In this document: in pieces, positions 47,800 to 58,147 of the stretch
How the letters are laid out: the number at the start of each line of letters is the position of its first letter
Numbering within the stretch: position 1 is the stretch's first letter
NCBI RefSeq assembly: GCF_963966145.1
Contig: NC_091053.1
Location: 2,232,001-2,296,000, forward strand
DNA from: Tenebrio molitor
Taxonomy: Eukaryota; Arthropoda; Insecta; Coleoptera; Tenebrionidae
DNA: 64,000 bases
Direction: 5' to 3'
Made by a program: the position numbers and the translations under genes
The notes under the pieces: model-generated
The model's input: only the letters and a program-made list of their open reading frames with translations
The model's database searches: none
What the model was told of the DNA's origin: nothing

Positions 47800-48436
47800 T
47801 GTGGAATTGCCGTCGTTGCTGCTCTTGCTGTTCGGTGGCAATTGCTCCTCTACTGCATTGGAAATTATCTTCGGCGTGTTGGGGCACCGATGCAAGAATC
47901 AATATTATCTTAGTCAATTTTGTAGTCTTGTGGATAAGATAAATGAAAGGCGACGTTTGTTCAGGTGATTAAACTTTAATTAATTTCTTGCGGGATGTCT
48001 TGGGAACGAAACGGTAGAATATGTGAAGAAATAAGTTGAGAAAAAAACAGAAACGGAATTGACGATAGAAGAATAAGGGAGAAATAAAGTTTGAATGCGA
48101 AGAAGGGGATTTATAAAACAAGCATAAGAAGCCCAAGAGAAAATTACAAAATAGCAAAATCTTTCTGTGAAATGGAGATTTTGGAACAAAATTACATGAT
48201 CGGATGATACGAGTATATTTTGTGTGAAATTTTATTTTCTAACAATTTTTCTCTCCAGTAGTTCACTTCAAATTTCCTGTGGTAAGGTGAAAAATATTTT
48301 TTGTCCATTTTGCTGCTTTTGTATAATTTCTTATTCTCTCAAGGAACAAAAAATAAATACTGAATGATTTTCTTCAAATTTATTGTCCAAAAAGTGTGTC
48401 AAGGCTTACATCGCTGTAAGTCTTAGAGCGACCACA

Positions 48437-48875
48437 TTACGACCTGTTATCGCGAGTGCACCTAAGGAAGTTGTCTGAAGACTCCTGAGGAGTGGCCTTC
48501 TTGACTGCACATTTGGCAACCAAGGCATCGATCTTCTCTGGATGCTCAGAGACTTCCTTCAATTTCGTCTTCATGTGCTCCACTTGGAATTCACCACTAG
48601 CGTCGATGAATCCGGACTTCTTCAGGATGCAGAAAGCGTGCTCTTTCAGTTTGGGATCGTCCACTTCTTCACCGTTGCGAGCCTTGTTGAGGGACTCGTC
48701 GGACACTCCAGACTCGGCCTTGCAGGCGTCGCTGTACTGCCTCACCTTGTCACGACCTGTGTCGGCCTGGACAGCATCACAATAGAAAATACGAAAGAAT
48801 CGTTTACAGAGTACTTACGAGTACGTAGGTCGCGGCGACCAAAGCAACGGGGACAAGACAGAGGAGGAGCTTCAT
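48437..48875 (-). CDS. Minus-C odorant-binding protein, THP12-like family F1, copy d, altered signal/splice junction
   Basis: Exon 2 is 48437-48766, and exon 1 is most likely 48819-48875, giving MKLLLCLVPVALVAATYVL. Six extra bases (GTACTC) precede the GTAAGT donor, adding two residues compared with other F1 copies, and a proline (CCC) interrupts the hydrophobic signal core. The total is 128 residues. The mature part is DTGRDKVRQYSDAC, subgroup GVSDESLNKARN, signature VEHMK, EVSEH, EKIDA. Four cysteines are intact. TATA is at 48940-48945. The use of the upstream GTACTC as donor is possible but unlikely. Confidence 0.85.
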
Positions 48876-48939
48876 CTTCGGATTTGATGTTTCTCGGTTA
48901 GTTGAAAAAACTGTGAGATGTGGAGCGATTTTGATCGCT

Positions 48940-48945
48940 TTTATA
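48940..48945 (-). promoter_or_regulatory. TATA box of F1d
   Basis: TATAAA on the minus strand, 65 bp before the ATG, in the conserved CCGCTTATAAAAGCG context. Confidence 0.7.
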
Positions 48946-49103
48946 AGCGGTAATTATCGCGATTCACGTGGAAAAATGAAATATTTTACTGATTCCCAGA
49001 ATGTGAGATAAGAAACATTTTGCAGTATCAGAAGACTAAATAAAAATTGTTGTAAACGATGAGATTGAAGTTCGTTAAAATTTTGTCGGTCAAAGTTGTT
49101 ATA

Positions 49104-49698
49104 CAGGGTGTTTTCGAAGTTGAGGTGTTTCTTTTAACATGTGATAGTATGCGTTGTTCTAAAGAGTTTTAGCCAAAATCACCTTAGTAAAATGTATACG
49201 ACAATGAAGATACAATAAGTTAATTTTTTTTTAATTTTTGAAACCGGTCCTGCTCAAATTTGCGCTGATTTGTTAGAAATTAGAATTGACAAAAAAATCA
49301 AATGAGCATGGACGTTAATCAAAAATACTGTCAGAGTTGTCATCTAATTAGTCGGAATGGCTTTATCATTACGAAAACAATGAGCTCACAGATATGTTGC
49401 TGTATGTATGGGAAAGGTATGGGCAACGTTATCACGTTATCCGAATGCAGCTGCGACGTCCAGAGAGTACGCAGAGCGATTTCCAGAAAGACACCATCCT
49501 GGGCCACGTCAGTTATTAATCTAGTACAGCGGAGAATTAGATAGGACCGGACTCTAAATTTTAGAAAACAATGAAAATATACAAGCAACTATCTCCTTTA
49601 ATACAAACATTTTACTAAGAAGATTTAGGCTAAAATTCTTAAGAATAATGTATAGTATCTCGTGTTACAAAGAACACCTCAACTTCGAAAACACCCTG
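49104..49698. mobile_element. 595-bp MITE with CAGGGTG ends
   Basis: TA duplication at 49102-49103 and 49699-49700. The terminal inverted repeats match perfectly for 26 bp, beginning CAGGGTGTTTTCGAAGTTGA, and loosely for about ten more. The surrounding sequence GTTGTTATA-TAATATATAAC is continuous in the paralogous flank at 42482, which shows the unoccupied site. The 80-82-codon frames inside are not conserved and I do not count them as genes. Confidence 0.9.
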
Positions 49699-50375
49699 TA
49701 TAATATATAACATCTATAATGCATATGTTCGCATTTGACCTTAACAAACAAGTTTAATTTAATAATATCACCGCTCTGACACTGTTTTCTTTAACTTTTC
49801 TCGAAATGTCTCACTGTGGATAAGTACATATTTAAGAAATGTGGAAGAAATAGATGATGTTTACGAGGAGCTACCAAGGAAACAACTCAAATGTAATTCA
49901 TAAGAATTGGACAACGTAGCATCGACAGCAAATATTTTTGATGAAAGTTGGATCTGAATATTTTTCTCTGGGCACTGTCAATTTGTTAAAAGATAAGAGA
50001 ATTTATTTATCAGGAGAAAAACCAAGAAAGATTCCGAAATAGATTTTTATGTGTTAATTACCAAACACAATCACAACAAATAATATTATTAAATTTGATT
50101 TTGTATTATTTTTTGGGGTTTAAGATAATTATTTTTGACAAATAATCTGATGTGCAAATCATAATTTCGACGTGAAAGGCGTTAGAATGCAGTAATAATT
50201 ATGCATTTTAAAACTTCACAATCTAGGCCTTGAAGACTCGATTGTGAACGCACAATACGGATAAAGGATCACAAATCAGCTGTTTAAATCTTACGGTTTT
50301 ACACGAGTGGTGCGTTCTCAATCGACTCTCCAAGGACAACATTGAGGATAAATTTAATTGACCGCACGATATCAT

Positions 50376-50749
50376 GCGTTCAAATGGAAACCTGGGCTGA
50401 GTAGGCATTGTAAAAAGTAAACCATTTGGAACAGCGTAAAGTTCGAATTTCCCGCCGTTTGACAAGAATGACATTTGTTTATGTTTCATTAACACATAAT
50501 CGAACACGTTTGTTTTTAGCAAGGGGTACTCTTAGATAATTGCTTTGGGAATAGGAATCGCTATTATGTTATTTTTAATGTAAAACATTGCAAAGAAAGA
50601 AAAAAAAACAGAAAGATTTATTGCTCATAACTTTTAGGTTAGCTGTCAACATACACAAATTACAACTACTGTCAATTCACACTTTAAAAAACCAAAACAA
50701 TTGACGGTTTCCAACGCCTTCCCAGGCCAGCATTTAATTTGAACGCCCG
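50376..50749. mobile_element. IR-1 element, copy c, uninterrupted
   Basis: 374 bp from GCGTTCAAATGGAAACCTGG to CATTTAATTTGAACGCCCG. It is the reference copy for recognising the insertions in copies a and b. Confidence 0.75.
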
Positions 50750-50985
50750 AAACCGACCTGAACCCTATAGAAATCTTCGGGAGTATGACTTCCAAAAAGA
50801 AATTATTTAACTTTTGTTATTTGCACTATGCAAGCATTCGAAACTTCAAAATGCAGGACACTTCGAATACATAATATGTACTTGGGGCAACAGATCAAAA
50901 GTTCAGCAGTTCAACCGTCTCTATCAGTTTAGTTGCCTTGAGCGTTAAATAACACAAATTTATCAAATGTTTATTTAATAATTTT

Positions 50986-51268
50986 TTTCTAATTTTGACA
51001 TATAAAGTGACACTTTTCAAAATTAATCGACGTTTGGAAACGTCACACTTTTCGTAACTGGTTACGAAAAGTAAAATCTTTCCTAACTGGTTAGGAAAAA
51101 TTTATTGTATCACCAGTTGACTGTCATATTTTTTGTTTTTAAGCAAAATAACCGTGCCTACTTACCAACTTGATATTTTAACACAATAATAATTTATTAT
51201 TAATGAAATTCATTACTTCGTTTAACGTTTGAAGAAACTTTTTTTTTGTCAAAATTAGAAAAAATCTT
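50986..51268. mobile_element. Small inverted-repeat element upstream of F2e 3' end
   Basis: TTTTTTTCTAATTTTGAC at the left is mirrored by GTCAAAATTAGAAAAAA at the right. It interrupts the spacer that in other cassettes runs on to the F2 3' end. It contains an internal palindrome AACTGGTTACGAAAAG/CTTTTCGTAACTGGTT. Confidence 0.55.
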
Positions 51269-51283
51269 GTATGTAACACGTTT

Positions 51284-51378
51284 GGAAATGCAATTTTGTG
51301 TAACTCGTGTGATTTTGCGGAATCTCGCTGCGCTCGTCCGGCAAATATTCCACTCGTTACACAAAATAACGCATTTCC
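51284..51378. repeat. Imperfect hairpin with CpG-rich apex
   Basis: GGAAATGCAATTTTGTGTAA is mirrored by TTACACAAAATAACGCATTTCC. The apex contains CTCGCTGCGCTCGTCCGG. Fourth example of the recurrent hairpin type in the window. Confidence 0.75.
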
Positions 51379-51424
51379 TAACTGGTTACATAAATAGCTA
51401 TTATATAACCCTTCAACATTTCTT

Positions 51425-51866
51425 TCATCCTTTTCTCTTCCGATACCAACAAGCCACCATCTCGTACGCCGTCACCTGTGGTGTCTCCCTCGTTACGACA
51501 CATTTATCGACAAGCTGCTTTGCTTCGTCCTCGCTGCGACTCACCTGCTTCACTTTACTCCTGATGGTGTCAATCTGCAAATCTCCATGTTCGTTCATGA
51601 AACTGATCTTCTTTAAAACACAAAACACGTATTCTCTCAGTTTTGGGTCATCCACAGCTTCGTGACTTCGCAGCTTCGCGATCGACCCTTGTGACACTCC
51701 TGTTGCAATTTTGCATTCTGCGCTCTGAATTTTTATCTGTCTCTTGTCCTCATCTGTCGTGGCCTGGAGCAATTACGTGAAGAAATCAGATAACGGCAAC
51801 CATGAAACTAATTACCTGACCGGCAGTCGCTGCCAGAAGCACAATTAACAAACAGAGATTCTTCAT
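51425..51866 (-). CDS. Minus-C odorant-binding protein, family F2, copy e
   Basis: Exon 1 is 51816-51866 (MKNLCLLIVLLAATAGQ) and exon 2 is 51425-51763, with a 52-bp intron; the total is 129 residues. Copy-specific residues are LRSHEAVDD (shared with F2f, which has LRSHEAVND) and DEAKQLVDKC. Cysteines are intact and the end is RKRKG. The spacer to F1e upstream is only about 310 bp, because the region conserved in other cassettes between GCTCTTGC and AAATTACAAAATAGC has been deleted. That also removes most of the usual leader, so its promoter may be lost or changed. Confidence 0.85.
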
Positions 51867-52177
51867 TGTGGAATTGCCGTCGTTGCTGCTCTTGCTTGAA
51901 AATTACAAAATAGCAAAATCTTTCTGTGAAATTTTGTTTGAAATTTTATTTTCTATTCTAACAATTTCTCTCTCCAGTTCAAATTTCCTGTGGTATGTCG
52001 TATAATGAAGCTTCATCTGGCTAAGGTGAAAAATATTTTTTGTCCATTTTAGTGCTTTTGTATTATTTCTTAGATTCTCTCAAGGATGAAAAAATCAATA
52101 CTGAGTGATTTTCTTCAAATTTATTGTTCAAAAAGTGTGTCAAGGCTTACGTCGCTGTAAGTCTTAGAGCCACCACA

Positions 52178-52610
52178 TTACAACCTGTTATCGCGAGTGC
52201 ACTTAAGGAAGTCTTCTGAAGACTCCTGAGGAGTGGCCTTCTTCACTGCACATTTGGCAACCCAGGCATCGATCTTCTCTGGATGCTCAGCGACTTCCTT
52301 CAATTTCGTCTTAATGGTCTCCACTTGGAATTCACCACTAGCGTCAATGAATCCAGACTTCTTCAGGATGCAGAAAGCGTGCTCTTTCAGTTTGGGATCG
52401 TCCACTTCTTCACCGTTGCGAGCCTTGTTGAGGGACTCGTCGGACACTCCAGACTCGGCCTTGCAGGCGTCGCTGTACTGCTTCACCTTGTCACGACGTG
52501 TGTCGGCCTGGACAGCATCACAATAGAAAATGCCAAAGAATCGTTTACAGTGTACTTACGTAGGTCGCGGCGACCAAAGCAACGAGGACAAGACAGAGGA
52601 GGAACTTCAT
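52178..52610 (-). CDS. Minus-C odorant-binding protein, THP12-like family F1, copy e
   Basis: Exon 1 is 52560-52610 (MKFLLCLVLVALVAATY) and exon 2 is 52178-52507, with a 52-bp intron; the total is 126 residues. The mature start is DTRRDKVKQYSDAC. Subgroup GVSDESLNKARN; signature VETIK, EVAEH, EKIDA. A tryptophan (IDAWVAKC) replaces the leucine found in every other copy, two residues into the helix before the third cysteine, so the ligand cavity could be affected. The end is DFLKCTRDNRL. TATA is at 52675-52680. Confidence 0.9.
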
Positions 52611-52674
52611 CTTCGGATCTGATGTTTCTCGGTTAGTTGAAGAAACTATGAGATATGGAACGATTATGATCGCT

Positions 52675-52680
52675 TTTATA
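52675..52680 (-). promoter_or_regulatory. TATA box of F1e
   Basis: TATAAA on the minus strand, 65 bp before the ATG. The downstream spacer has drifted slightly (TATAAAAGCGATCATAAT). Confidence 0.65.
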
Positions 52681-52853
52681 AGCGGTAATTATCGCGATTC
52701 ATGTGGAAATATGTAATATTTTATTGATTACCAGAATGTGAGATAAGAAAAATTTCGCAGTATCAGACAGCTAAACAAAAATTGTTGTAAACGAAGAGAT
52801 GAAGATTTTGTCGGTCAGAGTTCTTATGTAATATATAACATTTACAATACATA

Positions 52854-53674
52854 CAGGGTGGAACAAAAGTATCAAATATTGGCTGTAACTTTTTAATTTG
52901 ACAATTTATGAAAAAATGTTTAATATAAAAGTTGATTGGTGTATTATCCTGCATCATCTGGTCTTTCTAGTTTGTTCCTATCTTCTTTTGTTTCGCTGCT
53001 ATGGCAACCAACTTTGGTTTTTTAAATAGCACTCATACCTACATTTTTTGGGTGATTTTCAAATAAGCGTATCTTTCTGTGTTCACAAATACAGTTTTGC
53101 CATTATGGGGAAAAAGAATAAAATTTTTAAAAAAGGTGTAAAAATTAACTTACTAAGTAATAAAATGCAATATCAAGAATGCCATGGAAATTTGACAATT
53201 TTTGTTGAACGTCATGCATGATAATAAACCAAACAATTTTTATATTAAACATTTTTTAATTTCAAAAATTATGAAAAAATGTTTAATATAAAAAATGTTT
53301 GGTTTATTATCATTCATGACGTTCAACAAAAATTGTCAAATTTCCATAGCATTCTTGATATTGCATTTTATTACTTAGTAAGTTACATAATTTGTTTTTT
53401 TTTTTTAATTTTATTCTTTTTCCCCATAATGGAAAAACTGTATTTATGAATATAGAAAGATAGGCTTGTTTGAAAATCACACAAAAAATCTATGGGTGCT
53501 ATTTCAAAAACCAAAGTTGGTTGCCATAGCAGCGAAACAAAAGAAGATAGGAACAAACTAGAAAGACCAGATGATGCAGGATAATACACCAATTAACTTT
53601 TATATTAAACATTTTTTCATAAATTGTCAAATTAAAAAGTTACAGGCAATATTTGATACTTTTGTTCCACCCTG
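52854..53674. mobile_element. 821-bp foldback element with CAGGGTG ends
   Basis: TA is present at 52852-52853 and 53675-53676. Nearly the whole element is one inverted repeat: CAGGGTGGAACAAAAGTATC at the left and its complement at the right, with arms of roughly 380-400 bp meeting near 53270. The unoccupied site is visible in the paralogous flank near 44748 (CAATACATATGTTCGG). It could form a very long hairpin when transcribed. No coding frame. Confidence 0.9.
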
Positions 53675-54312
53675 TATATTCGGATTTGACCTTAACAAAC
53701 AAGTCTACTTTAATAATGTCACTGATAAAACATATCAGCTGCTGCAGAAAATGTTTGTCAACAATATAAACCAGCAAAACTTTGTATATTATATAAATAT
53801 TGGATTAATTAACAGCGGTCAAAACAAACAAAATTGTATTAAATTTCTTTAAAGACATTTAATTTTATACAATTTATACAATAAACATAAACTTTATTAA
53901 GTTGTTCTTTGTGATGGATCAGAGCGAATCTCCAAGTGCTGTTGAATTTTCTAGCAAATGACGCTTTGTAGAGCAAGAATAGTTTGTGAAAGAACCAATA
54001 ATAAAAAAGAGTTTCCTAGCCACACTCCTTGTCAAATCATACAACAATAGATATTTTTGTAATCCATATTTGTAAAATTGTCAGAACTTTTTGAGAACAA
54101 AAAGATTTTTTGGGAACTTCAAAATACACATTTTGGCAAGTGGGAATTTTGTTGCACCATCATTAATGAAATGAGTCACTGTTTAGTGATATTAAAAAAA
54201 AATAGAAATCCAAGCACTCCACTATCCAAATATCTGCACTATCTAATGCCACGTCTAAACTCATTTAAAAAAAATATTGTTCGAGAGACTAAACAAATTG
54301 TATGATGTCAAT

Positions 54313-54726
54313 TTATTTGTGATAAAATTTGCTCTTTGGCCTATTCTCATAAAAACATTTCATTGTTTTGAACGCAGTCTCTTGAGGGGTCTCTTGCTTT
54401 ACGGTGTACTTCCTGATGTAACTTTCGAGTGTGTCTTCATCGCTGATTACTTGTCGGAATTTTTTTCTAATATTGTCGACCAGAAAGTCACCCGATTCGT
54501 CGACAAAATCAAACGACTGCATCATGCACAAGGTGTACTTCTTCACAGTGGGGTCGTCCACGTACACGTCATTTCTGAACTTTTTGACCAGATCTTCTGA
54601 GATCCCAGATTGGGTTCGAAAGTCAGATCCAACACACTGCAATTTTTTTTCTACGATCTGAAGACAAACCTTTCAACGTACCTGGATTACAGCTTCAGCC
54701 AATACAGAAACCCACAAGAACTTCAT
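54313..54726 (-). CDS. Minus-C odorant-binding protein, family F3, copy c, two cysteines lost
   Basis: Exon 1 is 54682-54726 (MKFLWVSVLAEAVIQ) and exon 2 is 54313-54636, with a 45-bp intron; the total is 122 residues. The frame is open, but the first canonical cysteine is phenylalanine (VGSDFRTQ) and the third is tyrosine (YIRKYTVK). Since the known pairs are first-second and third-fourth, both disulfides would be missing. The signal peptide contains a glutamate in its hydrophobic core and a Cys-to-Trp change. Remaining cysteines are the extra N-terminal one, the second and the fourth. I read it as an early pseudogene or a strongly altered protein. Confidence 0.8.
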
Positions 54727-55114
54727 CGTTGTGTTGTTGCTTTGGAGCAACTAACAATAAAGATGTTTTTAGTGGTGCTAGAGATCAAACGGTCAATCAG
54801 GATTTATCGCTTATCGGAAAATTAATGTTGTGGCGCGATGAAGGTTTGAAGTGGCCACCGTTCTTGTCCGACATAAGCCCTATAGAAATTTTTGGGAGTA
54901 TGACTTTCAGAAATATATGATTTTATTTTTTTTTATTTGCTAATAACTATGCAATCACAATGGAGAACCCTTCAAATACATAATACGTACTTGGGGGGCA
55001 ATAGTTCAAGAGTTCAACAGTTCAACCATCTCTATCAGTATATTTGCCTTGAGCGCTAAACATTACAAGATTATCAAATGTTTCTTTATTAATTATATCC
55101 CTTCAACATTGACT

Positions 55115-55556
55115 TCATCCTTTTCTCTTCCGATACCAGCAAGCCACCATCTCGTACGCCGTCACCTGTGGCGTCTCCCTCGTTACGACACATTTATCGA
55201 CAAGCTCCTTCGCTTCGTCCTCGCTGCGACTCACTTGCTTCACTTTACTCCTGATGGTGTCAATCTGCAAATCTCCATGTTCGTTCATGAAACTGATCTT
55301 CTTTAAAACACAAAACACGTATTCTCTCAGTTTTGGGTCATTCACAGCTTCGTGACTTCGCAGCTTCGCGATCGATCCTTGTGAGACTCCTGTTGCAATT
55401 TTGCATTCTGCGCTCTGGATTTTCATCTGTCTCTTGTCCTCATCTGTCGTGGCCTGGAGCGATTACGTAAAGAAATCAGACAACAGCAACCATGAAACTA
55501 ATTACCTGACCGGCAGTCGCTGCCAGAAGCACAATTAACAAACAGAGATTCTTCAT
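55115..55556 (-). CDS. Minus-C odorant-binding protein, family F2, copy f
   Basis: Exon 1 is 55506-55556 (MKNLCLLIVLLAATAGQ) and exon 2 is 55115-55453, with a 52-bp intron; the total is 129 residues. The peptide before the first cysteine is RQMKIQSAEC (methionine for isoleucine). LRSHEAVNDPK has lost one of the two conserved aspartates of the VDDPK turn. Other residues are standard. It is the last minus-strand gene before the polarity switch: upstream there is no F1 partner on this strand, only a decayed transposase, and F1f begins divergently at 56586. Confidence 0.9.
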
Positions 55557-55734
55557 TGTGGAATTGCCGTCGTTGCTGCTCTTGCTGTTCGGTGGCAATT
55601 GCTCTTCTACTGCATTGGAAATTATCTTCGGCGTGTTTGGGCACCGATGCAAGAATCAATATTAACTAAATCAATTTTGTAGTCTTGTAGATAAGATAAC
55701 TGAAAAGCGACGTTTGTTAAGGTGGTCCAATTTT

Positions 55735-56235
55735 AATAATTGTTGGGGGGTTATGTTAGCACAAATATCTCTAATAGCTTCTCAAAATTCTTCGACAGTG
55801 CTTCTAAAACTGTGTTTTTGAGGTGGATAGATAAAGTAGTTCTTTATTGTAAGTTCTGGAGATCTTGCAGGAAAGTCCAACACTCGGGTGTCAAAGAATT
55901 CTTTCAAATAAGCAATTGTTTGACGAGCGGAATGTGCTGTAGCATTATCTTGCTGAAAATACCCTTCGATGAGTTCATCGTCATTTAACTCATTGACAAC
56001 GGGTTCTGATAAATCATTGCGATATTTTCCAGCGGTTACGATTTAGTTAAAAAATATTGGTCCCATGATTCGCCTTGTCGAAACCACTAGCCAAACAGCA
56101 TTTTTTTTTATGGATGTAATGTAATTCATGGGGACTTTCTGCGGACCATATTCTCATGTTTTGTTCATTTACATATCTTCAAAGATGGAACCACGCCTCG
56201 TCCGAAAAAAAGCACTTATCGAGAATGTCATTGTT
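55735..56235 (-). mobile_element. Decayed DDE transposase (Tc1/mariner/IS630-like) at the inversion junction
   Basis: On the minus strand, 56235-56160 reads FFSDEAWFHL, a stop, then YVNEQNMRIWSAESP. Further on come RRIMGPIFF and then, near 55990-55840, EGYFQQDNATAHSARQT, TIAYLKEFFDTRVLDFPARS and PEL. The SDEAW and QQDNATAH blocks are the first two catalytic regions of this transposase type. Stops and frame changes break it in several places. It lies exactly where the gene array reverses orientation. Confidence 0.75.
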
Positions 56236-56528
56236 GTTTTATATTGATGACAAATTTTTGCTGCAGCACCTCATACCTCTTATCAGTGACATTATTAAAT
56301 TAAATTTGTTTGTTAAGGTCAAATGCGAAAACATTTATTGTAGATATTTAATATTACATAACAACTCTGGACGACAAAATCTTAACAAACTTCAATCTCA
56401 TCATTTTGTTTACAACAATTTTTGTTTGGACGTCTAGTACTGTAACACTTTTGTTGTTTGAATTTATGGCAAAAAAATAATCTCTTGAACTACTTCATTT
56501 TACCACGTGAATCACGATAACTACCGCT

Positions 56529-56534
56529 TATAAA
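56529..56534 (+). promoter_or_regulatory. TATA box of F1f
   Basis: CTACCGCTTATAAAAGCGTT on the plus strand, TATA starting 57 bp before the ATG. The leader is shorter than in the other F1 genes: ATCAAATCCGAAG before the ATG is missing. Confidence 0.7.
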
Positions 56535-56585
56535 AGCGTTCAAAATCGTTCCACATCTCATACTTTCTTCAACTAACCGAGAAAC

Positions 56586-57020
56586 ATGAAGCTCCTCCTC
56601 TGTCTTGTTTTCGTTGCTTTGGTCGCCGCGACCTACGTAAGTACACTGTAACGATTCTTTCGCATTTTCCATTGTGATGCTGTCCAGGCCGACATTCGTC
56701 GTGAGAAGGTGCAGGAGTACAGCGACATCTGCAAGACCGAGTCTGGAGTTTCGGAAGAGTCCCTCACCAAGATTCGCAACGATGAAGAAGTGGACGACCC
56801 CAAACTGAAAGTTCACGCTTTCTGCATCCTGAAGAAATCCGGATTCATCGACGCTAGTGGCGAATTCCAAGTGGAGACCATCACGAAGAAATTCAAGGAA
56901 ATCTCTGAGCATCCAGAGACGATCGATGCGTTGGTTACAAAATGTGCAGTGAAGAAGGACACTCCTGAGGAATCCTCATTCCAATTCCTTCAGTGCGTTC
57001 ACAAAAAGAGGTCGCTCTAA
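56586..57020 (+). CDS. Minus-C odorant-binding protein, THP12-like family F1, copy f
   Basis: Exon 1 is 56586-56636 (MKLLLCLVFVALVAATY) and exon 2 is 56688-57020, with a 51-bp intron; the total is 127 residues. The mature start is DIRREKVQEYSDICKTESGV, and the protein ends FLQCVHKKRSL, one residue longer than its relatives. It is the most diverged F1 member apart from F1h: EESLTKIRNDEEVDD, KVHAFC, ITKKFKEISEHPETIDALVT. Four cysteines are intact. It is the first gene on the plus-strand side of the array, F2g following about 1.1 kb downstream with a CAGGGTG composite element between. Confidence 0.9.
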
Positions 57021-57157
57021 GACTTACATCGATGTAAATCTCGATGCACTTTTTGACCAATAAATTTAAACAAAATCACTCAGTATTATGTTTCTGATCC
57101 TTGAGTGAATCTAAAAAATATTTTTACCTTAACCAGATGAGGCTCCATCCCATTGTA

Positions 57158-57654
57158 CAGGGTGTTATTGAAAGTTGTACAGATATTTTCACCACGAGCT
57201 ACTGGCTTCATGTAGAACTCGGCAAAAATATCTAAAAAATTCTATGTCAAAAAATAAAATGACATTTATTTATGAGCTACAATTTTTTTTAATTGCTTTT
57301 AGTCTTCTTCAACTTCGTAGGTAAAATTTCGGCACATTTAAAAAATACATCCTGTATATCTTGTTTTATAAAATGTAGGCCAATACGAAGTAACCTGTAG
57401 GAAATATGCTTTAAAACAGGGAAACCACATTGGTGTACGTTTTATAAAATATGATATACAGGGTATATTTTTAAAATGTGCCGAAATTTAACGTAGGAGG
57501 TTGTTTGACAACGTAGAAGAATAAAAAAAAATTGTAGCTCAAAAAATTCATGTTATATTTTTTGACATAAAAATTTTTAGATATATTTTCCGAGTTCTAC
57601 ATGAAGCCAGTAACTCGTGGTTAAAATATCTGTACAACTTTCAATAACACCCTG
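57158..57654. mobile_element. Composite CAGGGTG element, copy 3
   Basis: Flanked by TA (57156-57157 and 57655-57656). It has the complete two-arm structure seen in copy 1, with outer CAGGGTGTTATTGAAAGTTG and its complement. It lies between F1f and F2g. Confidence 0.8.
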
Positions 57655-58147
57655 TACCACATACCACAAGACATTTGAAGTGAACTACTGGTGTAAGAAA
57701 ATTGCTAGAAAAGAATACTTCTATATCATCTGGTGATGTAATTTTCTTACAAGGATTCCATTCTACAGGAAGATTTTGCTCCTTGCAATTTTCTCTTGTG
57801 CTTTTTAGTTTTATTCTTCTTCGCATTCAAACCTTATTTCTCTTTTATTCTTCTATCGTCGTTCCCGTTTCTGTTTTTTCCTTAACTTATTCTTTCACAT
57901 ATTCTACCGTTTCGTTCCCAAGACATCCCCCCAAGAAATTAATTAAAGTTGAACCACCTGAATAAACGTCGCCTTTCATCTATCTAATCCACAAGACTAC
58001 AAAATTAACTTAGTTAATATTGATTCTTGCATCGGTGCCCAAACACGGCGAAGATAATTTCCAATGCAGTAGACAAACAATTGCCACCGAACAGCAAGAG
58101 CAGCAACGACGGCAATTCCACAATGAAGAAACGACGGCAATTCCACA

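Noticed and set aside
49302..49588. 80- and 82-codon frames inside the 595-bp MITE
   Set aside because: Overlapping, opposite strands, no transposase motif; the element is too short to be autonomous.
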